The translations under genes were made by a program, and so were the position numbers. Shown here piece after piece: positions 12,424-25,638 of a DNA stretch of 64,000 bases. The notes below the pieces were generated by a model. The model was not told the origin of the DNA, did not search any database, and saw only the letters and a list, made by a program, of their open reading frames with translations. The stretch's first letter is position 1, and every line of letters starts with the position of its first letter. The stretch is from Osmia lignaria lignaria (taxonomy: Eukaryota; Arthropoda; Insecta; Hymenoptera; Megachilidae), in assembly GCF_051020975.1 (NCBI RefSeq), contig NW_027478159.1, positions 11,114,501-11,178,500 of the forward strand. Direction: 5' to 3'.

Positions 12424-13712
12424 TCAGATGCGTAGTTCTCGAGATATATCAAGATATTTAAAAGTTCCGAAGCCGCACCAACATAATAGAGATACAGAAA
12501 CACCGTGGCCCCTTTCTTTGAGATAACTCTGCGTTTAGTGCGAGCCGCAAATGCCACTTCCAGCTTAGCTGTGCAGAAGAAGAACAACAAGAAGAAGAAA
12601 TATCTCGAAATATGTCCGTCAGGCCCCTTCCCTTGAGATAAATCTGCAAATATCTCGGAAACGAAGCGAGCTATGGCAAAACCTTAAGAAACCTTTTTGG
12701 AGAGAATTAAGTTTCCTACTTTTTATGTTCTATGATATTTTTTGATCAGATGCGTAGTTCTCGAGATATATCAAGATATTTAAAAGTTCCGAAGCCGCAC
12801 CAACATAATAGAGATACAGAAACACCGTGGCCCCTTTCTTTGAGATAACTCTGCACTAGTGCGAGCCGCAAATGCCACTTCCAGCTTAGCTGTGCAGAAG
12901 AAGAACAACAAGAAGAAGAAATATCTCGAAATATGTCCGTCAGGCCCCTTCCCTTGAGATGTATCTGCAAATATCTCGGAAACGAAGCGAGCTATGGCAA
13001 AATGTTAAGAGACTTTTTTTGTAGAGAATTATGTTTCCTACAATTTATGTTCTATGATATTTTTTGATCAGAAGCGGAGTTTTCGAGATATATCGAGATA
13101 TTTAAAAGTTCCGAAGCCGCACCAACATAATAGAGATACAGAAACACCGTGGCCCCTTTCTTTGAGATAACTCTGCGTTTAGTGCGAGCCGCAAATGCCA
13201 CTTCCAGCTTAGCTGTGCAGAAGAAGAACAACAAGAAGAAGAAATATCTCGAAATATGTCCGTCAGGCCCCTTCCCTTGAGATAAATCTGCAAATATCTC
13301 GGAAACGAAGCGAGCTATGGCAAAATGTTAAGACACCTTTTTTGTAGAGAATTAAGTTTCCTACTTTTTATGTTCTATGATATTTTTTGATCAGATGCGT
13401 AGTTCTCGAGATATATCAAGATATTTAAAAGTTCCGAAGCCGCACCAACATAATAGAGATACAGAAACACCGTGGCCCCTTTCTTTGAGATAACTCTGCA
13501 CTATTGCGAGCTGGAAATGCCACTTCCAGTTTAGCTGTGCAGAGGAAGAACAACAAGAAGAAGAAATATCTCGAAATATGTCCGTCAGGCCCCTTCCCTT
13601 GAGATAAATCTGCAAATATCTCGGAAACGAAGCGAGCTATGGCAAAATGTTAAGAGACCTTTTTTGTAGAGAATTAAGTTTCCTACTTTTTATGTTCTAT
13701 GATATTTTTTGA
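12424..13712. repeat. Four-monomer block, long-range duplicate copy 1
   Basis: Order of monomers: gcgttta copy with the altered tail aaaaccttaagaaacc (12424); gatgtatctgc copy (12746); gcgttta copy with gaagcggag (13068); ggaaatg copy with gcagaggaag (13391). The same four in the same order occur at 25639-26927, 13,215 bp away (41 monomers). The gcgttta variant first appears here. Confidence 0.85.
12533..12542. other. First of 26 +1-bp gcgttta variant sites
   Basis: ctctgcgtttagtgcg replaces ctctgcactagtgcg, adding one base. By position shift and by reading, 26 monomers carry it, all between 12.4 and 33.0 kb. Three of these also lost one base in an aaaacctt tail (12424, 21449, 25639) and are back to 322 bp. 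Confidence 0.85.
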
Positions 13713-16700
13713 TGAGATGCGTAGTTCTCGAGATATATCAAGATATTTAAAAGTTCCGAAGCCAAACCAACATAATAGAGATACAGAAACACCGTGGCCC
13801 CTTTCTTTGAGATAACTCTGCACTATTGCGAGCTGTAAATGCCACTTCCAGCTTAGCTGTGCAGAAGAAGAACAACAAGAAGAAGAAATATCTCGAAATA
13901 TGTCCGTCAGGCCCCTTCCCTTGGGATATATCTGCAAATATCTCGGAAACGAAGCGAGCTATGGCCAATTGTTAAGAGACCTTTTTTGTAGAGAATTAAG
14001 TTTCCTACTTTTTATGTTCTATGATATTTTTCGATCAGATGCGTAGTTCTCGAGATATATCAAGATATTTAAAAGTTCCGAAGCCGCACCAACATAATAG
14101 AGATACAGAAACACCGTGGCCCCTTTCTTTGAGATAACTCTGCACTATTGCGTGCTGTAAATGCCACTTCCAGCTTAGCTGTGCAGAAGAAGAACAACAA
14201 GAAGAAGAAATATCTCGAAATATGTCCGTCAGGCCCCTTCCCTTGAGATATATCTGCAAATATCTCGGAAACGAAGCGAGCTATGGCAAAATGTTAAGAC
14301 ACCTTTTTTGTAGAGAATTAAGTTTCCTACTTTTTATGTTCTATGATATTTTTTGATCAGATGCGTAGTTCTCGAGATATATCAAGATATTTAAAAGTTC
14401 CGAAGCCGCACCAACATAATAGAGATACAGAAACACCGTGGCCCCTTTCTTTGAGATAACTCTGCGTTTAGTGCGAGCCGCAAATGCCACTTCCAGCTTA
14501 GCTGTGCAGAAGAAGAACAACAAGAAGAAGAAATATCTCGAAATATGTCCGTCAGGCCCCTTCCCTTGAGATGTATCTGCAAATATCTCGGAAACGAAGC
14601 GAGCTATGGTAAAATGTTAAGAGACCTTTTTTGTAGAGAATTATGTTTCCTACAATTTATGTTCTATGATATTTTTTGATCAGAAGCGTAGTTTTCGAGA
14701 TATATCGAGATATTTAAAAGTTCCGAAGCCGCACCAACATAATAGAGATACAGAAACACCGTGGCCCCTTTCTTTGAGATAACTCTGCGTTTAGTGCGAG
14801 CCGCAAATGCCACTTCCAGCTTAGCTGTGCAGAAGAAGAACAACAAGAAGAAGAAATATCTCGAAATATGTCCGTCAGGCCCCTTCCCTTGAGATAAATC
14901 TGCAAATATCTCGGAAACGAAGCGAGCTATGGCAAAATGTTAAGACACCTTTTTTGTAGAGAATTAAGTTTCCTACTTTTTATGTTCTATGATATTTTTT
15001 GATCAGATGCGTAGTTCTCGAGATATATCAAGATATTTAAAAGTTCCGAAGCCGCACCAACATAATAGAGATACAGAAACACCGTGGCCCCTTTCTTTGA
15101 GATAACTCTGCACTATTGCGAGCTGTAAATGCCACTTCCAGCTTAGCTGTGCAGAAGAAGAACAACAAGAAGAAGAAATATCTCGAAATATGTCCGTCAG
15201 GCCCCTTCCCTTGGGATATATCTGCAAATATCTCGGAAACGAAGCGAGCTATGGCCAATTGTTAAGAGACCTTTTTTGTAGAGAATTAAGTTTCCTACTT
15301 TTTATGTTCTATGATATTTTTCGATCAGATGCGTAGTTCTCGAGATATATCAAGATATTTAAAAGTTCCGAAGCCGCACCAACATAATAGAGATACAGAA
15401 ACACCGTGGCCCCTTTCTTTGAGATAACTCTGCACTATTGCGTGCTGTAAATGCCACTTCCAGCTTAGCTGTGCAGAAGAAGAACAACAAGAAGAAGAAA
15501 TATCTCGAAATATGTCCGTCAGGCCCCTTCCCTTGAGATATATCTGCAAATATCTCGGAAACGAAGCGAGCTATGGCAAAATGTTAAGACACCTTTTTTG
15601 TAGAGAATTAAGTTTCCTACTTTTTATGTTCTATGATATTTTTTGATCAGATGCGTAGTTCTCGAGATATATCAAGATATTTAAAAGTTCCGAAGCCGCA
15701 CCAACATAATAGAGATACAGAAACACCGTGGCCCCTTTCTTTGAGATAACTCTGCGTTTAGTGCGAGCCGCAAATGCCACTTCCAGCTTAGCTGTGCAAA
15801 AGAAGAACAACAAGAAGAAGAAATATCTCGAAATATGTCCGTCAGGCCCCTTCCCTTGAGATGTATCTGCAAATATCTCGGAAACGAAGCGAGCTATGGT
15901 AAAATGTTAAGAGACCTTTTTTGTAGAGAATTATGTTTCCTACAATTTATGTTCTATGATATTTTTTGATCAGAAGCGTAGTTTTCGAGATATATCGAGA
16001 TATTTAAAAGTTCCGAAGCCGCACCAACATAATAGAGATACAGAAACACCGTGGCCCCTTTCTTTGAGATAACTCTGCGTTTAGTGCGAGCCGCAAATGC
16101 CACTTCCAGCTTAGCTGTGCAGAAGAAGAACAACAAGAAGAAGAAATATCTCGAAATATGTCCGTCAGGCCCCTTCCCTTGAGATGTATCTGCAAATATC
16201 TCGGAAACGAAGCGAGCTATGGTAAAATGTTAAGAGACCTTTTTTGTAGAGAATTATGTTTCCTACAATTTATGTTCTATGATATTTTTTGATCAGAAGC
16301 GTAGTTTTCGAGATATATCGAGATATTTAAAAGTTCCGAAGCCGCACCAACATAATAGAGATACAGAAACACCGTGGCCCCTTTCTTTGAGATAACTCTG
16401 CGTTTAGTGCGAGCCGCAAATGCCACTTCCAGCTTAGCTGTGCAGAAGAAGAACAACAAGAAGAAGAAATATCTCGAAATATGTCCGTCAGGCCCCTTCC
16501 CTTGAGATAAATCTGCAAATATCTCGGAAACGAAGCGAGCTATGGCAAAATGTTAAGACACCTTTTTTGTAGAGAATTAAGTTTCCTACTTTTTATGTTC
16601 TATGATATTTTTTGATCAGATGCGTAGTTCTCGAGATATATCAAGATATTTAAAAGTTCCGAAGCCGCACCAACATAATAGAGATACAGAAACACCGTGG

Positions 16701-18227
16701 CCCCTTTCTTTGAGATAACTCTGCACTATTGCGAGCTGTAAATGCCACTTCCAGCTTAGCTGTGCAGAAGAAGAACAACAAGAAGAAGAAATATCTCGAA
16801 ATATGTCCGTCAGGCCCCTTCCCTTGGGATATATCTGCAAATATCTCGGAAACGAAGCGAGCTATGGCCAATTGTTAAGAGACCTTTTTTGTAGAGAATT
16901 AAGTTTCCTACTTTTTATGTTCTATGATATTTTTCGATCAGATGCGTAGTTCTCGAGATATATCAAGATATTTAAAAGTTCCGAAGCCGCACCAACATAA
17001 TAGAGATACAGAAACACCGTGGCCCCTTTCTTTGAGATAACTCTGCACTATTGCGTGCTGTAAATGCCACTTCCAGCTTAGCTGTGCAGAAGAAGAACAA
17101 CAAGAAGAAGAAATATCTCGAAATATGTCCGTCAGGCCCCTTCCCTTGAGATATATCTGCAAATATCTCGGAAACGAAGCGAGCTATGGCAAAATGTTAA
17201 GACACCTTTTTTGTAGAGAATTAAGTTTCCTACTTTTTATGTTCTATGATATTTTTTGATCAGATGCGTAGTTCTCGAGATATATCAAGATATTTAAAAG
17301 TTCCGAAGCCGCACCAACATAATAGAGATACAGAAACACCGTGGCCCCTTTCTTTGAGATAACTCTGCGTTTAGTGCGAGCCGCAAATGCCACTTCCAGC
17401 TTAGCTGTGCAAAAGAAGAACAACAAGAAGAAGAAATATCTCGAAATATGTCCGTCAGGCCCCTTCCCTTGAGATGTATCTGCAAATATCTCGGAAACGA
17501 AGCGAGCTATGGTAAAATGTTAAGAGACCTTTTTTGTAGAGAATTATGTTTCCTACAATTTATGTTCTATGATATTTTTTGATCAGAAGCGTAGTTTTCG
17601 AGATATATCGAGATATTTAAAAGTTCCGAAGCCGCACCAACATAATAGAGATACAGAAACACCGTGGCCCCTTTCTTTGAGATAACTCTGCGTTTAGTGC
17701 GAGCCGCAAATGCCACTTCCAGCTTAGCTGTGCAGAAGAAGAACAACAAGAAGAAGAAATATCTCGAAATATGTCCGTCAGGCCCCTTCCCTTGAGATAA
17801 ATCTGCAAATATCTCGGAAACGAAGCGAGCTATGGCAAAATGTTAAGACACCTTTTTTGTAGAGAATTAAGTTTCCTACTTTTTATGTTCTATGATATTT
17901 TTTGATCAGATGCGTAGTTCTCGAGATATATCAAGATATTTAAAAGTTCCGAAGCCGCACCAACATAATAGAGATACAGAAACACCGTGGCCCCTTTCTT
18001 TGAGATAACTCTGCACTATTGCGAGCTGTAAATGCCACTTCCAGCTTAGCTGTGCAGAAGAAGAACAACAAGAAGAAGAAATATCTCGAAATATGTCCGT
18101 CAGGCCCCTTCCCTTGGGATATATCTGCAAATATCTCGGAAACGAAGCGAGCTATGGCCAATTGTTAAGAGACCTTTTTTGTAGAGAATTAAGTTTCCTA
18201 CTTTTTATGTTCTATGATATTTTTCGA
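13713..18227. repeat. Domain 3: 4-mer HOR, 1290 bp, 3.5 copies
   Basis: Monomer order within the unit: (a) gggatatatctgc with ggccaattg, (b) gcgtgctgtaaatg, (c) gcgttta with gatgtatc and ggtaaaatg, (d) gcgttta with gttaagacacc. Units start at 13713, 15003, 16616 and 17906. The 16616 unit is 1290 bp; the 15003 unit is 1613 bp because of an extra monomer at 15970. The 15003 and 16616 units share the private change gtgcaaaagaag and look otherwise identical by eye. The 13713 unit is slightly older, with gatgagatgcg and gccaaacc. Only (a) and (b) of the fourth unit remain before the next pattern takes over. Confidence 0.87.
15970..16292. repeat. Hybrid extra monomer inserted in the 4-mer HOR
   Basis: Its left part matches the (d) monomer (16293) and its right part (gatgtatc, ggtaaaatg) matches the (c) monomer (15647). 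The joint lies between 16122 and 16186. This is the insertion-type product expected from an out-of-register exchange between neighbouring (c) and (d) monomers. Confidence 0.75.
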
Positions 18228-19516
18228 TCAGATGCGTAGTTCTCGAGATATATCAAGATATTTAAAAGTTCCGAAGCCGCACCAACATAATAGAGATACA
18301 GAAACACCGTGGCCCCTTTCTTTGAGATAACTCTGCACTATTGCGTGCTGTAAATGCCACTTCCAGCTTAGCTGTGCAGAAGAAGAACAACAAGAAGAAG
18401 AAATATCTCGAAATATGTCCGTCAGGCCCCTTCCCTTGAGATATATCTGCAAATATCTCGGAAACGAAGCTAGCTATGGCAAAATGTTAAGAGACCTTTT
18501 TTGTAGAGAATTATGTTTCCTACAATTTATGTTCTATGATATTTTTTGATCAGAAGCGTAGTTTTCGAGATATATCGAGATATTTAAAAGTTCCGAAGCC
18601 GCACCAACATAATAGAGATACAGAAACACCGTGGCCCCTTTCTTTGAGATAACTCTGCACTATTGCGAGCCGCAAATGCCACTTCCAGCTTAGCTGTGCA
18701 GAAGAAGAACAACAAGAAGAAGAAATATCTCGAAATATGTCCGTCAGGCCCCTTCCCTTGAGATATATCTGCAAATATCTCGGAAACGAAGCGAGGTATG
18801 GCAAAATGTTAAGAGACCTTTTTTGTAGAGAATTATGTTTCCTACAATTTATGTTCTATGATATTTTTTGATCAGAAGCGTAGTTTTCGAGATATATCGA
18901 GATATTTAAAAGTTCCGAAGCCGCACCAACATAATAGAGATACAGAAACACCGTGGCCCCTTTCTTTGAGATAACTCTGCGTTTAGTGCGAGCCGCAAAT
19001 GCCACTTCCAGCTTAGCTGTGCAGAAGAAGAACAACAAGAAGAAGAAATATCTCGAAATATGTCCGTCAGGCCCCTTCCCTTGAGATATATCTGCAAATA
19101 TCTCGGAAACGAAGCTGGCTATGGCAAAATGTTAAGAGACCTTTTTTGTAGAGAATTATGTTTCCTACAATTTATGTTCTATGATATTTTTTGATCAGAA
19201 GCGTAGTTTTCGAGATATATCGAGATATTTAAAAGTTCCGAAGCCGCACCAACATAATAGAGATACAGAAACACCGTGGCCCCTTTCTTTGAGATAACTC
19301 TGCACTATTGCGAGCCGCAAATGCCACTTCCAGCTTAGCTGTGCAGAAGAAGAACAACAAGAAGAAGAAATATCTCGAAATATGTCCGTCAGGCCCCTTC
19401 CCTTGAGATATATCTGCAAATATCTCGGAAACGAAGCGAGCTATGGCAAAATGTTGAGAGACCTTTTTTGTAGAGAATTAAGTTTCCTACTTTCTATGTT
19501 CTATGATATTTTTTGA
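18228..19516. repeat. Four-monomer block with NheI-type GCTAGC
   Basis: Order: gcgtgctgtaaatg copy ending gaagctagctatgg (18228; GCTAGC at 18469), copy ending gcgaggtatgg (18550), gcgttta copy ending gaagctggctatgg (18872), actattgcgagccg copy (19195). The same order recurs at 22093-23381 and 23704-24992. Confidence 0.82.
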
Positions 19517-20804
19517 TCAGATGCGTAGTTCTCGAGATATATCAAGATATTTGAAAGTTCCGAAGCCGCACCAACATAATAGAGATACAGAAACACCGTG
19601 GCCCCTTTCTTTGAGATAACTCTGCACTATTGCGAGCTGCAAATGCCACTTCCAGCTTAGCTGTGCAGAAGAAGAACATCAAGAAGAAGAAATATCTCGA
19701 AATATGTCCGTCAGGCCCCTTCCCTTGAGATAAATCTGCAAATATCTCGGAAACGAAGAGAGCTATGGCAAAATGTTAAGAGACCTTTTTTGTAGAGAAT
19801 TATGTTTCCTACAATTTATGTTCTATGGTATTTTTTGATCAGAAGCGTAGTTTTCGAGATATATCGAGATATTTAAAAGTTCCGAAGCCGCACCAACATA
19901 ATAGAGATACAGAAACACCGTGGCCCCTTTCGTTGAGATAACTCTGCACTAGTGCGAGCCGCAAATGCCACTTCCGGCTTAGCTGTGCAGAAGAAGAACA
20001 ACAAGAAGAAGAAATATCTCGAAATATGTCCGTCAGGACCCTTCCCTTGAGATAAATCTGCAAATATCTCGGAAACGAAGCGAGCTATGGCAAAATGTTA
20101 AGAGACCTTTTTTGTAGAGAATTATGTTTCCTACAATTTATGTTCTATGGTATTTTTTGATCAGAAGCGTAGTTTTCGAGATATATCGAGATATTTAAAA
20201 GTTCCGAAGCCGCACCAACATAATAGAGATACAGAAACACCGTGGCCCCTTTCGTTGAGATAACTCTGCACTAGTGCGAGCCGTAAATGCCACTTCCAGC
20301 TTAGCTGTGCAGAAGAAGAACAACAAGAAGAAGAAATATCTCGAAATATGTCCGTCAGGCCCCTTCCCTTGAGATAAATCTGCAAATATCTCGGAAACGA
20401 AGCGAGCTATGGCCAATTGTTAAGAGACCTTTTTTGTAGAGAATTAAGTTGCCTACTTTTTATGTTCTATGATATTTTTTGATCAGATGCGTAGTTCTCG
20501 AGATATATCAAGATATTTAAAAGTTCCGAAGCCGCACCAACATAATAGAGATACAGAAACACCGTGGCCCCTTTCTTTGAGATAACTCTGCACTATTGCG
20601 AGCTGCAAATGCCACTTCCAGCTTAGCTGTGCAGAAGAGGAACATCAAGAAGAAGAAATATCTCGAAATATGTCCGTCAGGCCCCTTCCCTTGAGATAAA
20701 TCTGCAAATATCTCGGAAACGAAGCGAGCTATGGCCAATTGTTAAGAGACCTTTTTTGTAGAGAATTAAGTTTCCTACTTTTTATGTTCTATGATATTTT
20801 TTGA
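19517..20804. repeat. Four-monomer block, long-range duplicate (copy 1)
   Basis: Shares many private changes with 33699-34986, 14,182 bp (44 monomers) away: tactttctatg before it, atttgaaagttcc, gaacatcaag, ctatggtatttt (twice), ttcgttgag (twice), ttccggctt, gccgtaaatg, ggccaattg, aagttgcctac. Similarity ends inside the following monomer (20805 versus 34987). The two copies differ at a few bases (for example cgtcaggaccc at 20036 and gaagaggaac at 20636 only here). Confidence 0.87.
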
Positions 20805-22092
20805 TCAGATGCGTAGTTCTCGAGATATATCAAGATATTTAAAAGTTCCGAAGCCGCACCAACATAATAGAGATACAGAAACACCGTGGCCCCTTTCTTT
20901 GAGATAACTCTGCACTATTGCGTGCTGTAAATGCCACTTCCAGCTTAGCTGTGCAGAAGAAGAACAACAAGAAGAAGAAATATCTCGAAATATGTCCGTC
21001 AGGCCCCTTCCCTTGAGATATATCTGCAAATATCTCGGAAACGAAGCTAGCTGTGGCAAAATGTTAAGAGACCTTTTTTGTGGAGAATTATGTTTCCTAC
21101 AATTTATGTTCTATGATATTTTTTGATCAGAAGCGTAGTTTTCGAGATATATCGAGATATTTAAAAGTTCCGAAGCCGCACCAACATAATAGAGATACAG
21201 AAACACCGTGGCCCCTTTCTTTGAGATAACTCTGCACTATTGCGAGCCGCAAATGCCACTTCCAGCTTAGCTGTGCAGAAGAAGAACAACAAGAAGAAGA
21301 AATATCTCGAAATATGTCCGTCAGGCCCCTTCCCTTGAGATATATCTGCAAATATCTCGGAAACGAAGCGAGCTATGGCAAAATGTTAAGAGACCTTTTT
21401 TGTAGAGAATTATGTTTCCTACAATTTATGTTCTATGATATTTTTTGATCAGAAGCGTAGTTTTCGAGATATATCGAGATATTTAAAAGTTCCGAAGCCG
21501 CACCAACATAATAGAGATACAGAAACACCGTGGCCCCTTTCTTTGAGATAACTCTGCGTTTAGTGCGAGCCGCAAATGCCACTTCCAGCTTAGCTGTGCA
21601 GAAGAAGAACAACAAGAAGAAGAAATATCTCGAAATATGTCCGTCAGGCCCCTTCCCTTGAGATAAATCTGCAAATATCTCGGAAACGAAGCGAGCTATG
21701 GCAAAACCTTAAGAAACCTTTTTGGAGAGAATTAAGTTTCCTACTTTTTATGTTCTATGATATTTTTTGATCAGATGCGTAGTTCTCGAGATATATCAAG
21801 ATATTTAAAAGTTCCGAAGCCGCACCAACATAATAGAGATACAGAAACACCGTGGCCCCTTTCTTTGAGATAACTCTGCACTATTGCGAGCTGGAAATGC
21901 CACTTCCAGTTTAGCTGTGCAGAGGAAGAACAACAAGAAGAAGAAATATCTCGAAATATGTCCGTCAGGCCCCTTCCCTTGGGATATATCTGCAAATATC
22001 TCGGAAACGAAGCGAGCTATGGCCAATTGTTAAGAGACCTTTTTTGTAGAGAATTAAGTTTCCTACTTTTTATGTTCTATGATATTTTTCGA
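20805..22092. repeat. Mosaic stretch including a hybrid monomer at 21771
   Basis: 20805 is a gcgtgctgtaaatg copy ending gctagctgtgg; 21127 is an actattgcgagccg copy; 21449 is a gcgttta copy with the aaaacctt tail, as at 12424 and 25639. The 21771 monomer joins the left half of the 13391 type (ggaaatg, gcagaggaag) to the right half of the 13713 type (gggatatatc, ggccaattg), a one-monomer deletion relative to 13391-14034. The joint lies between 21924 and 21982. Confidence 0.78.
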
Positions 22093-24992
22093 TCAGATGC
22101 GTAGTTCTCGAGATATATCAAGATATTTAAAAGTTCCGAAGCCGCACCAACATAATAGAGATACAGAAACACCGTGGCCCCTTTCTTTGAGATAACTCTG
22201 CACTATTGCGTGCTGTAAATGCCACTTCCAGCTTAGCTGTGCAGAAGAAGAACAACAAGAAGAAGAAATATCTCGAAATATGTCCGTCAGGCCCCTTCCC
22301 TTGAGATATATCTGCAAATATCTCGGAAACGAAGCTAGCTATGGCAAAATGTTAAGAGACCTTTTTTGTAGAGAATTATGTTTCCTACAATTTATGTTCT
22401 ATGATATTTTTTGATCAGAAGCGTAGTTTTCGAGATATATCGAGATATTTAAAAGTTCCGAAGCCGCACCAACATAATAGAGATACAGAAACACCGTGGC
22501 CCCTTTCTTTGAGATAACTCTGCACTATTGCGAGCCGCAAATGCCACTTCCAGCTTAGCTGTGCAGAAGAAGAACAACAAGAAGAAGAAATATCTCGAAA
22601 TATGTCCGTCAGGCCCCTTCCCTTGAGATATATCTGCAAATATCTCGGAAACGAAGCGAGGTATGGCAAAATGTTAAGAGACCTTTTTTGTAGAGAATTA
22701 TGTTTCCTACAATTTATGTTCTATGATATTTTTTGATCAGAAGCGTAGTTTTCGAGATATATCGAGATATTTAAAAGTTCCGAAGCCGCACCAACATAAT
22801 AGAGATACAGAAATACCGTGGCCCCTTTCTTTGAGATAACTCTGCGTTTAGTGCGAGCCGCAAATGCCACTTCCAGCTTAGCTGTGCAGAAGAAGAACAA
22901 CAAGAAGAAGAAATATCTCGAAATATGTCCGTCAGGCCCCTTCCCTTGAGATATATCTGCAAATATCTCGGAAACGAAGCTAGCTATGGCAAAATGTTAA
23001 GAGACCTTTTTTGTAGAGAATTATGTTTCCTACAATTTATGTTCTATGATATTTTTTGATCAGAAGCGTAGTTTTCGAGATATATCGAGATATTTAAAAG
23101 TTCCGAAGCCGCACCAACATAATAGAGATACAGAAACACCGTGGCCCCTTTCTTTGAGATAACTCTGCACTATTGCGAGCCGCAAATGCCACTTCCAGCT
23201 TAGCTGTGCAGAAGAAGAACAACAAGAAGAAGAAATATCTCGAAATATGTCCGTCAGGCCCCTTCCCTTGAGATATATCTGCAAATATCTCGGAAACGAA
23301 GCGAGCTATGGCAAAATGTTAAGAGACCTTTTTTGTAGAGAATTATGTTTCCTACAATTTATGTTCTATGATATTTTTTGATCAGAAGCGTAGTTTTCGA
23401 GATATATCGAGATATTTAAAAGTTCCGAAGCCGCACCAACATAATAGAGATACAGAAACACCGTGGCCCCTTTCTTTGAGATAACTCTGCACTATTGCGT
23501 GCTGTAAATGCCACTTCCAGCTTAGCTGTGCAGAAGAAGAACAACAAGAAGAAGAAATATCTCGAAATATGTCCGTCAGGCCCCTTCCCTTGAGATATAT
23601 CTGCAAATATCTCGGAAACGAAGCGAGCTATGGCAAAATGTTAAGAGACCTTTTTTGTAGAGAATTAAGTTTCCTACTTTTTATGTTCTATGATATTTTT
23701 CGATCAGATGCGTAGTTCTCGAGATATATCAAGATATTTAAAAGTTCCGAAGCCGCACCAACATAATAGAGATACAGAAACACCGTGGCCCCTTTCTTTG
23801 AGATAACTCTGCACTATTGCGTGCTGTAAATGCCACTTCCAGCTTAGCTGTGCAGAAGAAGAACAACAAGAAGAAGAAATATCTCGAAATATGTCCGTCA
23901 GGCCCCTTCCCTTGAGATATATCTGCAAATATCTCGGAAACGAAGCTAGCTATGGCAAAATGTTAAGAGACCTTTTTTGTAGAGAATTATGTTTCCTACA
24001 ATTTATGTTCTATGATATTTTTTGATCAGAAGCGTAGTTTTCGAGATATATCGAGATATTTAAAAGTTCCGAAGCCGCACCAACATAATAGAGATACAGA
24101 AACACCGTGGCCCCTTTCTTTGAGATAACTCTGCACTATTGCGAGCCGCAAATGCCACTTCCAGCTTAGCTGTGCAGAAGAAGAACAACAAGAAGAAGAA
24201 ATATCTCGAAATATGTCCGTCAGGCCCCTTCCCTTGAGATATATCTGCAAATATCTCGGAAACGAAGCGAGGTATGGCAAAATGTTAAGAGACCTTTTTT
24301 GTAGAGAATTATGTTTCCTACAATTTATGTTCTATGATATTTTTTGATCAGAAGCGTAGTTTTCGAGATATATCGAGATATTTAAAAGTTCCGAAGCCGC
24401 ACCAACATAATAGAGATACAGAAACACCGTGGCCCCTTTCTTTGAGATAACTCTGCGTTTAGTGCGAGCCGCAAATGCCACTTCCAGCTTAGCTGTGCAG
24501 AAGAAGAACAACAAGAAGAAGAAATATCTCGAAATATGTCCGTCAGGCCCCTTCCCTTGAGATATATCTGCAAATATCTCGGAAACGAAGCTAGCTATGG
24601 CAAAATGTTAAGAGACCTTTTTTGTAGAGAATTATGTTTCCTACAATTTATGTTCTATGATATTTTTTGATCAGAAGCGTAGTTTTCGAGATATATCGAG
24701 ATATTTAAAAGTTCCGAAGCCGCACCAACATAATAGAGATACAGAAACACCGTGGCCCCTTTCTTTGAGATAACTCTGCACTATTGCGAGCCGCAAATGC
24801 CACTTCCAGCTTAGCTGTGCAGAAGAAGAACAACAAGAAGAAGAAATATCTCGAAATATGTCCGTCAGGCCCCTTCCCTTGAGATATATCTGCAAATATC
24901 TCGGAAACGAAGCGAGCTATGGCAAAATGTTAAGAGACCTTTTTTGTAGAGAATTATGTTTCCTACAATTTATGTTCTATGATATTTTTTGA
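22093..24992. repeat. 5-mer HOR of 1611 bp
   Basis: 22093-23381 and 23704-24992 carry the same four monomers: gcgtgctg + gctagc, gcgaggtatgg, gcgttta + gctagc, actattgcgagccg. The monomer at 23382, a hybrid with B-type left and gcgtgctg centre, separates them. Single differences are visible, for example aaataccg at 22813. Confidence 0.82.
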
Positions 24993-25638
24993 TCAGAAGC
25001 GTAGTTTTCGAGATATATCGAGATATTTAAAAGTTCCGAAGCCGCACCAACATAATAGAGATACAGAAACACCGTGGCCCCTTTCTTTGAGATAACTCTG
25101 CGTTTAGTGCGAGCCGCAAATGCCACTTCCAGCTTAGCTGTGCAGAAGAAGAACAACAAGAAGAAGAAATATCTCGAAATATGTCCGTCAGGCCCCTTCC
25201 CTTGAGATAAATCTGCAAATATCTCGGAAACGAAGCGAGCTATGGCAAAATGTTAAGACACCTTTTTTGTAGAGAATTAAGTTTCCTACTTTTTATGTTC
25301 TATGATATTTTTTGATCAGATGCGTAGTTCTCGAGATATATCAAGATATTTAAAAGTTCCGAAGCCGCACCAACATAATAGAGATACAGAAACACCGTGG
25401 CCCCTTTCTTTGAGATAACTCTGCGTTTAGTGCGAGCCGCAAATGCCACTTCCAGCTTAGCTGTGCAGAAGAAGAACAACAAGAAGAAGAAATATCTCGA
25501 AATATGTCCGTCAGGCCCCTTCCCTTGAGATATATCTGCAAATATCTCGGAAACGAAGCGAGCTATGGCAAAATGTTAAGAGACCTTTTTTGTAGAGAAT
25601 TATGTTTCCTACAATTTATGTTCTATGATATTTTTTGA
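24993..25638. repeat. Two consecutive gcgttta monomers
   Basis: Both are 323 bp. The first is B-type with the gttaagacacc tail. The second is A-type in its left half and joins a gatatatctgc right half. Together with 25639 they form a run of three gcgttta copies, like 29829-30797. Confidence 0.8.
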
